A DNA stretch of 64,000 nt from Metellina segmentata (lineage: Eukaryota > Arthropoda > Arachnida > Araneae > Tetragnathidae). Under the pieces are notes generated by a model. That model made no database searches. It was given only the letters and a program-made list of their open reading frames with translations, and was not told the origin of the DNA. Below are positions 23,575 to 35,262 of the stretch, piece after piece. Where the stretch lies: positions 116,370,738 through 116,434,737 of the forward strand of contig OX375881.1 in assembly GCA_947359465.1 (NCBI GenBank), in the 5' to 3' direction. Position 1 is the first letter of the stretch; each line of letters starts with the position of its first letter. The translations under genes were made by a program, and so were the position numbers.

Positions 23575-23800
23575 TTGAACACCCTACGAGTTTGATCGAA
23601 CTAGAGGTGCGTTTACATCAACTGTGGAACGAGATGTCTCAGGACATCATACGTAACTTGTATGCCTCAATGCCCTCTCGTATAGCATCGTGCATTCGCG
23701 CAAGAGGGGGTCCAACATAGTAGTACTAAAACTTCTCTTCATTTGTACTTTTTTCTGCAATAAATAATATTTTGTCTTTGATTTTCTAATCACTTACTTA
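23575..23800 (+). pseudogene. Tc1 transposase 3' scrap
   Basis: Plus-strand translation includes MSQDIIRNLYASMP and RIASCIRAR, the same C-terminal sequence as the Tc1 at 16 kb in opposite orientation. No intact frame. Confidence 0.6.
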
Positions 23801-23890
23801 TATCATAGTAGTACTTACATGTGTAAAATTTCGTTTCATTTTGACGACTTTTTCTTGCCGCGCAAATTTTTATGGCAATGAGTGCATTTG

Positions 23891-23915
23891 TATATATATA
23901 TATATATATATATAT
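23891..23915. repeat. (TA)n microsatellite
   Basis: Uninterrupted TA run between an old Tc1 fragment and the next Tc1 remnant. Confidence 0.9.
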
Positions 23916-24129
23916 GTACTTGCTTCGGACCGGTAATTTTAAAATCCATACTGTTTACTTCATTCTGTAGTGCGCGTTCGTAATCTTTAATCGATGGGGA
24001 AACATACTGGTAAAACATTATGTCAACACGTAGAGCTTTGGTCGCTTTAGAGTTTTCATAATTTTTTTGGAAATGTTGCCGAATGTTACTGGCATATCAC
24101 GCATGGTATGTAAAAGATAGAAACCATAA

Positions 24130-25185
24130 ACTATTACGATGTCAAAATCTTTAAGTATGTTCCCTTTTTGCATGATTTACAGCTTGTATCCGACGTGGAA
24201 TTGACAAATTCATGTCACGTACAACATTCAGAGGGATCCGTTTCCACTCAAATTGCATAAAAGACCCTAATTCAGATAGTGTCCTTAGAGGGAGGAAACG
24301 ACTGCGCAGCTTGTTTTCCAAAATACCCCACAAAGGTTCAATTAAATTGAGATCAGGTGACTGAGAGGGCCAGATGAGGTGCTTTATTTTATCGTCGCGT
24401 TCATAAAACCAGTCTCGGGCAATTCCACAGGTGTGAATGGGACTTTATCATCTTGGAAGACTGGTCGCTTTATCAGGAAACACAGTTTGTATCATTGGGT
24501 GAAGATGGTCGTCCAGAAGACTGATATAATACTCTCCTGTAACACGGCAATTCAGAACAACAAGTGGATCAAGACCACGATTTGATATCGCACCCCAGAT
24601 TATCATTGAACCGCTGCCATGCTAAAACCGTTGGCCGAAGACAGTCAACTTGATAGGCTTCTGGTGACGTTCTCCAAACGTAAACAGGTCCATTTGTCGG
24701 GAATAATGTGAACGACGATTCATCATATTACATTCTCTCATTTTTGTTGTGTCCAATTTTTATGCTCGCAACACCATATTCGTCGCTTCAAGGCATTGCA
24801 TGGTGTAAACAATGGTTTTGAAATAACCGCTCTACCATAAATATTTGCCATATGCAGTTCACGCACATAGTTTTTTATTAAACTGCTTCCTGTACATGTG
24901 TGTTAATCTCAGTTGTTATTTGGGATGCTGTTGTCTTTTGTTTTTTGACACAATCCGCTTCAAAACACTTCTGTCTCTGTCATTCAGCTTCGCTTTTCGA
25001 CTACTGTTGTGCTTTTGAGACGATGTTTTCCCTTGTTTCCAATATACTGATATTACAGTCGACATTGTATTTCTCCCAACACCTAGAAGTGTGGCCGTTA
25101 TCGTTACTGAGGCTCCAGCAAAACGGGCACCAGCAAAGATGCCTCTATCGAAATCAGAGAGGTCTAATATATTTCGCATCCGACT
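24130..25185 (-). pseudogene. Tc1-like transposase pseudogene
   Basis: Read on the minus strand: an N-terminal helix-turn-helix (MRNILDLSDFDRGIFAGARF, ASVTITATLLGVGRNTMSTV) at 25179-24916. Broken frames in the middle still show an FQDD-type second acidic motif and a proline-rich SPDLN/IEPLWGILE segment near 24330-24460. The C-terminal NKLRSRFLPLRTLSELGSFM follows at 24333-24151. Near full length (about 1 kb) but with multiple frameshifts and stops, so inactive. Intact terminal repeats were not found. Confidence 0.8.
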
Positions 25186-25188
25186 TCA

Positions 25189-25225
<37 letters not shown>

Positions 25226-25226
25226 C
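25189..25226. repeat. (TA)n microsatellite
   Basis: TA run at the 5' edge of the Tc1 remnant, consistent with Tc1 insertion into TA-rich DNA. Confidence 0.85.
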
Positions 25227-25229
25227 ATT

Positions 25230-26900
25230 CTCTGAGAATAATTTTTTTTTTTTTCAGCCTAGTCCGAGCTTTGCATTTTGAGTCCAGAGTATCAAATATT
25301 ACTTTTGCGTGATAAGACTCCCAAAACAACCCAACAAGATTTCACACCCTTTTCCTCCATAAAGATTAAAGTATCATTTTGTAATAAAGAATTGTAGAAA
25401 ATAAGTATTTACGATTAGCAAACATTCGTCCTCTGGTAGGCATACAATAGTAATAGGTATATGTTCTGGGAAAGAAATTTTCATTTTGGCAATGGCTAAT
25501 GGCTTAAAATTTACGTGGGATATTTTAAATCATACTAACTAAACAAATTTAATCGTCTTACAAATTTACGAAGAATGCAACATGACACACTATTTTTTAT
25601 ATTATCTACCGTTACTACTTAAAACTTTATTTTATTTAATTCCATGTTACCTTTGACAACGTGTCTGTTATTTTTTTTGCCATACTTTTCTTCTGGAAAG
25701 TTTTGAGTGTTCGAACTTTCAAACGAGTGAGTAATTGTTAGTTATAACCTATATGTGAGAACTTTCCATTTTCTACAAATTCAAAGTTTTTGAAAATTAT
25801 AGGAGAATAAATGCGAATACCAATTTTTTTTGTGATCCGTTTGCTATTTATAATATTTGAAGTTTCAATTTATGTAAATTTAGGATGACCGCATTAGAGC
25901 ATCTGTTTTATCGGTCCGAACAGACTGAGTGGCCCTTTTGCGATTTGTGCAAGTTTGGTGAGTAGAGTAAGTTCAAGTGATTACATCGTCCCAAAATTTC
26001 GAGATATAACTAATATAAGACAGTCGACAATACCTACAAAAGGAATAGTTGTGTTACACTGCGATATAAACTGACTACTTAACCTACCTGCAAATTTCCA
26101 GCACACTCTAAGGTGTGGTACGTGCTTCAATAAAATAAATCTCTTTCAAAACATGCTGTCCACAACTCATGGGCTTTAATGCCAGAAGACGATGTATGCA
26201 AATCGTTCTTTAACTTCTAGAATCGCAACTCGAATTTAGCATGTCATCGACCAATGAACAAGTGGTGAACATGCATCAAATGCAGCGGTTGATAAAATTT
26301 ACAGACCAGGGACAAAAATTTTCTTCGACTCCTTTTTTTTATACATAACATTTGCCACAACCAACAAACATAAGACAAGTGATAATTACTGTAGATAATT
26401 GTAAAATAATTTGCTTAAATAAATTGCTTTACGGAAAAGCTTCAAACCAAGCATAAATGAATGCAATTTAAAGCTCTTAAATGGTGAAAACTAGATACCT
26501 AAAATAAAAAAAATTTAAATTTACTAAGATTTTTTTTCTGTTAATAAAAATTAAAATGCAGGATAGAAAATAAAGTACTATTCAAATCTATAAAGCATTA
26601 AAACCCAATTAAACCAAACAACTATAATGTTGGGCAACTTCAAATTATTAATCACATTACAATATTGTATTGCATCTCAAAGTAAACAACTAACTGTTCT
26701 TTAGCTAATAGCTCAGGATCGTTTGGTTTTAAAAGTTGATAATTTCAGTATTACGTCATTCTCTATCTTAAGTCATCAAATCAATAAATACATGAATATC
26801 CTGCTAATTGTTTTGCTTACATTCATTCAGTCGTAAACAATAAAAATATTTTTGTTTCTGTAAGACATTCATTGAAGAAATTATTTTGGTACAGACAATT
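25230..26900. repeat. Mosaic repeat unit with R1, copy 3
   Basis: 25360-25640 is the segment that precedes R1 elsewhere. R1 itself lies at about 25895-26330 (ACTGAGTGGCCCTTTTGCGA, GGTGTGGTACGTGCTTCAAT). The AT-rich follow-on is shared with 20.4-20.9 and 48.1-48.6 kb. No gene. Confidence 0.65.
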
Positions 26901-26907
26901 CTGGTTT

Positions 26908-28090
26908 AAGAAAATTTCTTTCCCAGAACGTATACCTGTTACTATTGCATGCCTACTAGAGGACAAATGTTTGCTAGTCGTTCATACTTATTTTCTTTAT
27001 TCCAAAAGGACACTTTAATCTTGATGGAGTAAAGGATGCGAAATCTTGTTTGGTTGTTTTTTGAGTCTTATCACGCCAAAGCAATTTTTGATACTCTGGA
27101 CACAAAATGCAAAGGTCGCAATAGAATGAAAGATAATACATTTTTTTCTCCGAAAATGAAAATTAGAGAATATATATATATATACATATATTATCACGCA
27201 AAAGTAATATTTGATACTCTGGATACAAAATTCAAAGGTCGGACTAGGCTGAACGAAAGTAAAAATTCTTTCTCAAAATGCATATTTGATATATTATATA
27301 TATTCTCCAATATACAATCTTTGAGAAAGAATTTAATGGCTTTCTCGGGAAATCGTCTAAGAAATGATCGAAAAAAGCGTGCTTTTAATCTTGCTAAGGC
27401 GGTATTCACTTCTCTTAAAAATTTAAATGCGTAATATATATAATTTTCATATTTTTCAATATGCATTCTTTGAGAAATAATGTTTATTTTTTGTTCAGAC
27501 TATTCCGACCTTTGCATTTCGTGTATAGCGCATTGAATATGACTTTTTCGTGATAAAATTCCAAAAACAACCAACCAAGTTATCGTACACTTTTGCTCCA
27601 TCAAGAATAAAGTGTCATTTCGGAATAAAGAATCTAAGAAATTAAATATTTATGATTAGCAAAAGTTAGTCATCTATTAGTCAGGCAATAGTAAAAAGTA
27701 TTCTTCTGAGAAAGAAATTTTCATATTGGTGATGGCTAACGACTTTTAAAGTTTGTGTGCGATATTTTAAATCGTACTAACTAAACAAATTTTATCGTCT
27801 AACAAATTTACAAAGAATGAAACATGACACAATTTTTTATACTATCCACCGTTACTATTTACAACTTTATTTTATTTAATCCTATGTTACCTTTGAGGAG
27901 GTATGCACTATTATTTAAATACACTCTTCTTCTGGAAAGTTTTGAAACTACGAAAGATCTTTCAAACGGTTGAGTAAATATCAGTTTACTACAGTAATAA
28001 ACATTTTGGAAAGTCATAGTAAATTAACTAAAAGTACCCCTTATTTTATTACATTTGATTTTCATAATATTTTATGTTTCTTTTCATGTA
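26908..28090. repeat. Rearranged mosaic repeat segments
   Basis: 26908-27020 is the complement of the AAAGAAATTTTCATTTTGG segment. TTTTTGATACTCTGGACACA and a near copy recur at about 27086 and 27207 as direct repeats, with a TA run at 27170-27190. From 27500 the unit resumes in its usual orientation. Open frames at 27036-27434 and 27194-27466 are overlapping chance frames. Confidence 0.5.
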
Positions 28091-28094
28091 AGTT

Positions 28095-28460
28095 TAGGAT
28101 GACTGAGTTAGAGCATCTGTTGTATCAGTCCGAATAGACTGAGTGGCCCTTTTGCGATTTGTCCAAGTGTCAACATTCTCCCAAAATTACGTGATATGAC
28201 ATATACAAGACTGTCGCCAATACCTACAACTGTAATAAATGTATCCCAGTGCAATATAAACTCACTACCAAAACTACCTGGAAATTTCCAGCAAACCAGA
28301 AGGTGAAGTACGTGCTTCAATAAAATAAATCTCTTTTAAAAAATGTTGTCCTCAAATAATGGGTATTAATGCCAAAGGGCGTTGTATGCATATCGTTCCT
28401 TAACTTCCAGAATAGCAACTAGAATTTCGCATGTCACCGAGCAATGAACATGTAAGTTGT
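28095..28460. repeat. Interspersed repeat R1, copy 4
   Basis: GACTGAGTGGCCCTTTTGCG, GGAAATTTCCAGCAAACCAG, ACGTGCTTCAATAAAATAAA, GCCAAAGGGCGTTG in R1 order. It abuts a BEL/Pao remnant on its right. Confidence 0.75.
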
Positions 28461-28469
28461 TTGAATAAA

Positions 28470-30400
28470 GTTATCAAATCCCTGTTTAGTGATATCTTGT
28501 GCGAAGCGGACGACTAAATATATACAGAATGTGAGGATGAATTTCATGATGTCCAAAACAAAGTAGACCTGATGAAAATTCATCTACGAAGATTCAAGAA
28601 CCCTGGAACTCAACAGGAATAAACCAGAAAGAAAGAGGCCGTATGTGATTCGGTAAGGTTACCTCGCATTGAAATACCAACCTTCTATGGGGACTTGTCT
28701 TCGTCGTTTCATGATCTGTTTCAAGCTACAGTTCACAATACTAATGGACTTTCCAATGCCAAAAATTGCAGTATCTAAAATCGTCACTGAAAGGCGAAGT
28801 AGCAACGATTCTTCAACCATTAGCATTTCAGACGCCAACTACAAGGCTTGGGAAATGCTTCGCAATCGATTCCAGAACGTACCCGAATTAATAAAGCACT
28901 TCCTGGATAGACTTTGTAATCATCCAACATTGCAGAGTGAATCTGCGACATTAGAAGATCAGCAGATGTTTCCATTAAATTTTGTCGAAAGTCTAACAAT
29001 TCTGAAGCAACCGGTAGAATTTTGGGATGCAATTCTAGTTCATATCTTGTGAAAGAAACTTGATCGTAAATCCTTGCGAGAATGGGAACTATCTCAACCC
29101 CAAGAATGGAAAGGTACATTCTAAATTTTTAAGAAGTTTTTGGATACTCGTGCTCGTGCAATAGACGCTATAGGAACATCGAGTACAAGACAAACTCCAA
29201 GTCGCAGAATTAATATAAAAGTTCAAGGGAAGAAATGTACGTCCGAATATACTTCACACTTTGGTGCATTAGATAAATGCTTTGTTTGCAACGAAACACA
29301 TACTATTTACAAGTATTCGAAGCTTCATGGACAAACTGTTCAAGAACAAAATGATCTTGTGCATAAATACAAATTATGCTATAATTGCCTCGTAAAGGAC
29401 ATTACATTTCATCTTGCAAGGCTTGAAATTGTTCGCATTGCAACGGGAAACATCGTAATCTTTTGCAGTAAATGAATGTGAGCCCATCGACATCAACCCA
29501 AGATATACAAGCAGAGCCAAGTCATTCATAACATTGCTCTCTCTGGTCAAGTTTCGAAGAAGCATGTCAAGTTCCAGACCATTCTCAGAACTGCTTTGGT
29601 GAAAGTATTTGATGGAAACAATTGCCCACAAACATGCAGAGCTCTGTTGGACTGATGTTCTCAATCAACCTTTATAAGTCAAGATTGTGCCCAACGGCTT
29701 TGGTTAAAGAGACAAAACTCTAGGGTCAACATTTGTGGACTATCTGCTACACGGATTGGAAATGCTCAGAAAGGATAACACTACGGATTACGTCACAAAT
29801 ATGTCCGAATTCAACTCTTCAAATAGTGGCTCACATACTTCTTAATTTGACTTGCTTACTGCCGCAAGAATCGATCAGCACAGATCAACTATCCATCTTC
29901 GAAAGCCTTGAACTTGCAGATCCAACCTATGACCAACCTGGTAGGATTGATATTCTTCTAGGAGCAGATATCTGGCCCGAAATTATTTTAGGTAACAGAA
30001 AACTTTCAACTGACCGAAATCTTGTCGCAACTGAAACAATATTGGGTTGGATTGTAAAGGGAAGGGCGTATCTAAACCTGTTCGAGAATAATCTATCAAA
30101 CCTGAGAATTGATTGTATCCTTGATAAAACTTTATCACCATTTTGGGAATTAGAATATTGCCCGACCACAAATTCAGAACTTTAGAAGAACAGGAGTGTG
30201 AGAAACACTTCGTTGCGAACACCACCAGAGATGAAAATGTCAGATACGTGGTTCGTTTACCATTCAGGGCAAAGTCGACATAACTTGGGAATTCTCATGC
30301 ATTAGCAGTGAAACGACTGAAACGAATTGAGAAACTCTTAGAATTTCAGCCTCAAGGGGCTCCTTATCTCCTTACCTTCAAATCCTTATTAAGGCCATAG
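28470..30400 (+). pseudogene. BEL/Pao retrotransposon gag-pol remnant
   Basis: Degenerate + strand reading across all frames. A gag-like DUF1759 segment (LPRIEIPTFYGDLS at about 28660; ISDANYKAWEMLRNRFQN at about 28830) is followed by a zinc-knuckle region with CFVCNETHTIYKYSKL and CYNCL (29280-29400). A DUF1758-type aspartic protease segment follows (about 29560-30080: QPGRIDILLGADIWPEIILG, ETILGWIVKGR), then the start of reverse transcriptase (EEQECEKHFVANTTRDENVR at about 30185). Many frameshifts and stops; no LTRs recognised and the 3' pol is missing. Segment order matches BEL/Pao, not Ty3. Confidence 0.85.
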
Positions 30401-30439
30401 TATATAAAGTGGGCTGCTTAAAAAAAAAGAAGCTGGCGG

Positions 30440-30600
30440 GGTGTCAATTGTCCTCACGTTAAGGTGGTGTCGAAGTTTGAGTGGGGTGAAAGTTCAGGTA
30501 TTGACATCGTTATCTGATTTAAAGTGACGGGTGTTTTCCTAGAATCTTTCCCTCTGGTTTGATCCGGGACCGTCGAAAATAGCCTTGCCTGATGTGTTGC
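30440..30600 (+). repeat. SINE body fragment
   Basis: CCTCACGTTAAGGTGGTGTC, GAGTGGGGTGAAAGTTCAGG and TTTGATCCGGGACCGTCG correspond to the SINE body and tail at 12.3, 48.9 and 50.5 kb. Confidence 0.45.
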
Positions 30601-31165
30601 TCCAATGCGATGTTGATTGAAATACCGGTGGTGAAGGCTTACCCTTCCCCACATGTTATAATTATTTTCCTTCCACCCCAGATTTTTTGGAAAAGAAATG
30701 AGAGCAATAATATTATTCCCTGTAAAGTTTTTTTTTTAAATCCCATTCCCGGTTTTCTAATTACGAAAATCTTGAAAGCAGACATTGGTTTTCTCAGCTT
30801 TTTTCCCTTCTTGTAATTTTTCTTTGAGTGCTTCTTTGATTAGGGCGCAGCGACCCCTCATCATTCTCACGGTCTCATCTATACCTTGTTCACCCTGATT
30901 GGACAATTGGTGACCTTCCAAGGTCAAATCCACCCCACTTAACCTTCAACGTGACACTTCTTAATGACCGGAAGATGTTGGCGTGATTTGGCTCTCTTCT
31001 TCCTGAGGTTTTTAAAAATTCCGTTGGGATAAAGGAATAACCCCGGTTGTCTTTCTCCCGCGTACTGTATATAAAATTATTGGCGTTAATTTCCCCCTCG
31101 CATTGGGGTGACCTTCGTTTTTGGCGATCCTGGAAAGAAGACGTAGGGACTGGTTTTCTCTGCTA
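30600..31165. other. No gene seen
   Basis: Slightly GC-richer, possibly an old LTR or other repeat. I see no coding similarity or boundaries. Confidence 0.4.
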
Positions 31166-31382
31166 ATGGTGGCTTCACACCAACGGCGACAGCGACAAAA
31201 ACAGCTGTCGCTTCGCTTTGCGCATGCGTATTACGAACAAATTTTGTTTCTCCCGGTTCGTCTCTGTCGCTGTCGTTGCACTTTCAAGTCTTGGAGGAAG
31301 TTCAACTTTTGTCTCTGTCGCCGTGCTGACAGCCAATCAGAATAAAGCCTAATCCGGTTTCGGTTGATGTTTTTCACCCAGC

Positions 31383-31756
31383 AAGTTAAAAATTAATAAT
31401 ATCGAAATCCCATGGACTCAGGAAGCTAAATACCTAGGTATTATCCTAGACAGAAGACTCACATGTAATCAGATCACAAAAAACGTTATCCATAAATTCC
31501 GAGGTGTAAAACGTTAACTTTTCAACCTAATTGCTCGGAATTCGCCAATGACTATTGAAAACAAAATACTCGTGTACCTAAGCTATCTCAAACCAGTAAT
31601 CACATACGCATGCCAAATTTGGGGATCTCTCTACTAATAACAAAAATATAAATTCACTTGAAATCCTTCAAACTTATACACACCGAACCATCTCCAAAGC
31701 AAGATGGTTCCAACGAAAAACAGAAATTATAAGACATGTTCTTAAAATTACCTCCC
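31383..31756 (+). pseudogene. Jockey-type LINE reverse transcriptase 3' end, interrupted
   Basis: Reads INNIEIPWTQEAKYLGIILD and later SYLKPVITYACQIWGSLY, the thumb/connection region typical of Jockey-clade ORF2 proteins (YLGV.LD...; P...YA.PIWG). Stop codons show decay. The frame runs up to the TTAA at 31757 and resumes after 34342. Confidence 0.75.
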
Positions 31757-31760
31757 TTAA

Positions 31761-34338
31761 GGGGCTTCAGTACCCAAAAATCGAAAAAAAAAATCGTATT
31801 TAAGATTTTTACTGAATAACCTTTCTATTGGTATATTGCTTTTGTTTCTACGTGGTCTGGAAGTAAGTTAAATTTCGTTTTCAAAAAGTAAACAAATAAT
31901 TTCGCTGAGGGAAACGCCCTCTTTTGAAAGGCAAAACGTAAACAAACCCACATGTTTTAATCCTTAACTTTGTTTTATTTTAAATTTAATTAGTCTAATA
32001 TTTAATTTTGAGTTTATGTTGGTGGGATATGCATTCACTGCGACTTTGACTGTATGATTCTTCCTATTTATTTACATTCAGTTTAAATTCAAACGCGCTG
32101 TCTTTTTCAAGATTCGTAATTTGCTTTTACTGATTCTTTTCTTATATTTCGCTTGTCAAGTTTGTTTCGAACTTTATTTGCTACTATTTCACTGATTTCA
32201 TTGTTGAAATAGAAATATTTAGTTTGATATAATAGCGTTTAAAATGCCTCGATCAACCACCAAAGTGTTCAGAAAGAGGAAGGGTAATTTCTATGGAAAG
32301 AAACAAGTTACTGAAACAGAAACTTGTTCATCACAGACCAAGACATCTACCAGCGAGAAAAAAATTCCTGATTTAAATGAGAGTTATTCAAACTCTTCAT
32401 ACTATGAGGCAAATATCATCATAGATGCTGGTATTCTAGCTGGAGTTTTTAAGCAGCACGTGAGATGCAAAGTGTGCGAAAATGGACTTGATCTGACTCT
32501 TGGCAAAAATTCAGGCTTGTCGGTAGAGTTGCACTTGAAATGCAGTGAGTGTAATTTTACCCTGGATTTCGACACGTCTGAGAGGCAGGCAGATAATTCA
32601 AAGACGCACGTTGTAAACACTCGATTTGTGTATGCGCTTCGATCCATCGGGAAAGGTGCTGAGGCAGGAAGAATGTTTTGCGGCATTATGAATTTGCCAA
32701 ATCCTCCGTCAAGGTTTGCCCGACACACGACTCAACTTCTAACGGTTATGAAAGAAGTGTGCGAAGAAACCATGGTGGAAGCGGCTGCAGAAGCTGTTGC
32801 CGAAAACAATTCCCCAAATCTAGCTGTGGCAGTTGATGGATCGTGGCACAAACGAGGCTACACGTCTCTGAATGGTATTGTCAGTATCACAAGTGTAGAT
32901 ACTGGCAAAGTGTTAGATGTTGAAGTGCTGTCCAAGCATTGTATGTGTAAGGACAAACGAGTGCATTCTGCAAACTGTAAGAAAAACTTCAATGGCGTCA
33001 GCGGAATGATGGAAGTGCGTGGCGCTCTTTCAATGTTTGAACGATCCTCTGAAAAATATGATGTGCGATACACAAAATACTTGGGTGACGGGGACTCAAA
33101 AGCATACAATACTGTCAGCCAATAGTCTGTATATGGCAACGAGTACCCAATTGAAAAATTGGAGTGCATAGGCCATGTACAGAAACGAATGGGCACAAGG
33201 CTACGCAAGCTAAAATCAAGCATGAAGGGGCAAAATCTTTGAGATGGGAAACGTCTCGCTGGAAAAAATAGATTGACCGACACCCAAATAGAGCTTATTC
33301 AAAGCTACTATGGACTGGCAATCCGTAGAAACCTCCAGAGTGTACACGACATGAAGCAGGCAGTGTGGGCAATATTCTTGCATAAAGTGTCGACCGATGC
33401 CAATCCACAGCATGGTTTCTGCCCCAAAGGCGAGGATTCTTGGTGCAGATACAACAAAGCCGTTGCCAAGAATGAAACGTATTGCCACAAGAATAGCCTG
33501 CCTGTTGCTGTAATGGAAACGTTGCGTCCCATTTTCAGAGATTTGGCCCACCCTGAACTTCTTAAAAAGTGTTTGCACGGTAACACCCAGAATCCAAATG
33601 AAAGCCTGAACAATGTTATCTGGTCGAGAGTTCCTAAATCGACTTTTGTTCACATAGACACTCTGTCCTTTGGAGTATACGATGCTGTTGCCTGCTTCAA
33701 TGTAGGAAATGTGACAAAAGTCAAAGTTTTCTCCAAATTGTCGATTGTGCCAGGAGAGTTCATGATAAACTCAATGAAACGTCTCGACCAGGAACGTCTT
33801 TTGCGAGCAAGATATGCCCACACCCAGAACACAAAAAACAAAAGGAGAGAAAAAAGGCTTAAAAGGAAGAGGGAAGAGGATAAGCTAATAGCTAATCCAC
33901 AAAACAATGTGTATGGTGCTGGCATGTTTTGATAAAGTAAGACTTTAATCTTTAAATGCGCTTTTCTCAAAACATGAAATTTCAAACTTCGATGTACCTT
34001 TTCTGCCAAACTACTGCATATTAATGTGTAATTCTTTTTTCCAGTTATGCACTGTATAACATAGTTTAATCTGAGGTTAAATTTTCATAAATTATTTGGG
34101 TAATTATTTTTTAAAAATTAAAAAACTTTGAAAATTTACACATTTTTTTGGTTGTTTACGTATAATTTAAAAAAAAAAATCTAACAATTGTTTTAAAAAA
34201 GCATAACCTTAAAGTAACATACAAGACTTATGTAATGCACAAAAAAAAATTCAAGTTGATACGAACAGTAGTTTTTCAAAAAAGGTACATCGAAATTGAG
34301 CAATTTAACATTGCGTGTATACAAGGTACTGAATCCCC
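31761..34338 (+). mobile_element. TTAA-flanked DNA transposon (Kolobok-like, Mutator-like domain)
   Basis: Both ends are flanked by TTAA (31757-31760 and 34339-34342) and carry matching inverted ends: GGGGCTTCAGTACC at the left, and the complement of GGTACTGAATCCCC at the right (13 of 14). Removing the element restores continuity of the surrounding Jockey reading. TTAA duplication is known for piggyBac and Kolobok; the encoded protein is not piggyBac-like, so Kolobok-like is my preferred label. Confidence 0.75.
32244..33932 (+). pseudogene. Mutator-like-domain transposase, two in-frame stops
   Basis: One reading frame of 562 codons, interrupted by TAG at 33123-33125 and TGA at 33240-33242, otherwise intact. 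N-terminal basic segment (MPRSTTKVFRKRKGNFYGKK), a CxxC...CxxC zinc-binding stretch (VRCKVCENG...LKCSEC), then the DDE-type core: VAVDGSWHKRG (first Asp), YLGDGDSKAY (second Asp), NPNESLNN (acidic third residue). The C-terminus is Lys/Arg-rich. Only two point-type lesions in 1.7 kb suggests a fairly recent death. It is the transposase of the surrounding TTAA-flanked element. DDE assignment is by motif, not alignment. Confidence 0.85.
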
Positions 34339-34342
34339 TTAA

Positions 34343-34500
34343 AACCCCTATCGCTAAACTTTTGAAAAAATAAACCACGATATTTAATGCAGATAGCTGA
34401 TTAAAATCTAACCCCTCTTTGAAGGGACATTATAAAGTCGCTCTCAGCACTATTTTATCCTTGCGAAAAAAGAACTAGTTTTTAACTATTCAATTTGCAT
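34343..34500 (+). pseudogene. Jockey LINE reading resumed after the insertion
   Basis: KTPIAKLLKK directly after the second TTAA, then after a one-base frame change NHDIFNAD and a Ser/Lys-rich end, the expected C-terminal residues of the Jockey ORF2 broken at 31756. Confidence 0.55.
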
Positions 34501-34557
34501 CAACAATAAGCTTGAACAGTCAACACAGCAACGTCCCAAATATGGGTCATTATTTTA

Positions 34558-34615
34558 AGCACCTCGGTCGCGGTCAGTACTTGGGAGGGTGACCACACAA
34601 GCTCCCGCGACCGGC
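34558..34615 (+). repeat. 5S rRNA-like fragment
   Basis: CGGTCAGTACTTGGGAGGGT followed by GACC strongly resembles the 3' half of 5S rRNA (GTACTTGGATGGGTGACC, including box C). The 5' half and box A are absent, so it is not a functional 5S gene. It may be part of a SINE or the tail of the Jockey element. Confidence 0.5.
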
Positions 34616-35035
34616 AATCTGTTTACTGATGCAATACTACTTTTTAAACTTTTATTACCACTTCATAGCTACTTATTTAATTCCAAACAACTTGTTTTAT
34701 TTCTACTATTTTTTTTAATTTTGGGCATTCCATTTTAGAATTAAGTAACTCCACCAAAATTGTTCTACCGGAGATAAAGGCCGCTAAGCTCGTCTAACAA
34801 GAATAAAAGGAGTTTTATTAAAGGCGGAGAGACGTGATCTGTCTGCCATCTTGCAGAATCAGAAATAAATGTTTTGCTTTCGAAAAAGAAAGTTATGCGC
34901 ATGCGCAAAGAAATTGCTGTCGCTGCTGGTGTGAAGGCTCTTTTAGCAGCAACAGAGACAAGCGACAAAATGTTGCCTGTCTCTGTTGCTGTCGCCGTTG
35001 GTGTGGAGCCACCATAAGGAACCCCCCTTTTTTTC

Positions 35036-35262
35036 AGTTAGAGAGATAGGACTCCTTTGCATTGCAGCGGTTTTTTTTTCACTCCAAAAACTGACGATCT
35101 TCTCGTCTCCTTTTTTGAGATTGAGACAGGGATGCGACTCCTTTGCTTTGCGGCGGCGTTTCCACTCCAAAACTGATAACCTCTCGTCTTCGTTTTTTTT
35201 TGGAGATAGAATGATCGGACTCATCGTATGCTGCGGTTTTCGCCCCAAAACTACGACTTATA
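35036..35262. repeat. Short tandem repeat, about 84-bp unit, two and a half copies
   Basis: GACTCCTTTGC[AT]TTGC.GCGG, CACTCCAAAA.CTGA and TCTCGTCT recur at about 35050, 35135 and 35215 with diverged spacing. Borders the outer inverted-repeat end at 35014. Confidence 0.5.

Larger units (their letters stand above)
31166..35014. mobile_element. Element bounded by terminal inverted repeats (outermost of a nest)
   Basis: ATGGTGGCTTCACACCAACG at 31166 matches, inverted, CGTTGGTGTGGAGCCACCAT ending at 35014 (one mismatch in 20). Subterminal GCGACAGCGACAAAA-type strings and GCGCATGCG occur near both ends. Inside lie a Jockey LINE piece and a TTAA-flanked transposon. I find no transposase of its own and no clear target duplication, so the superfamily is open. 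Confidence 0.5.
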
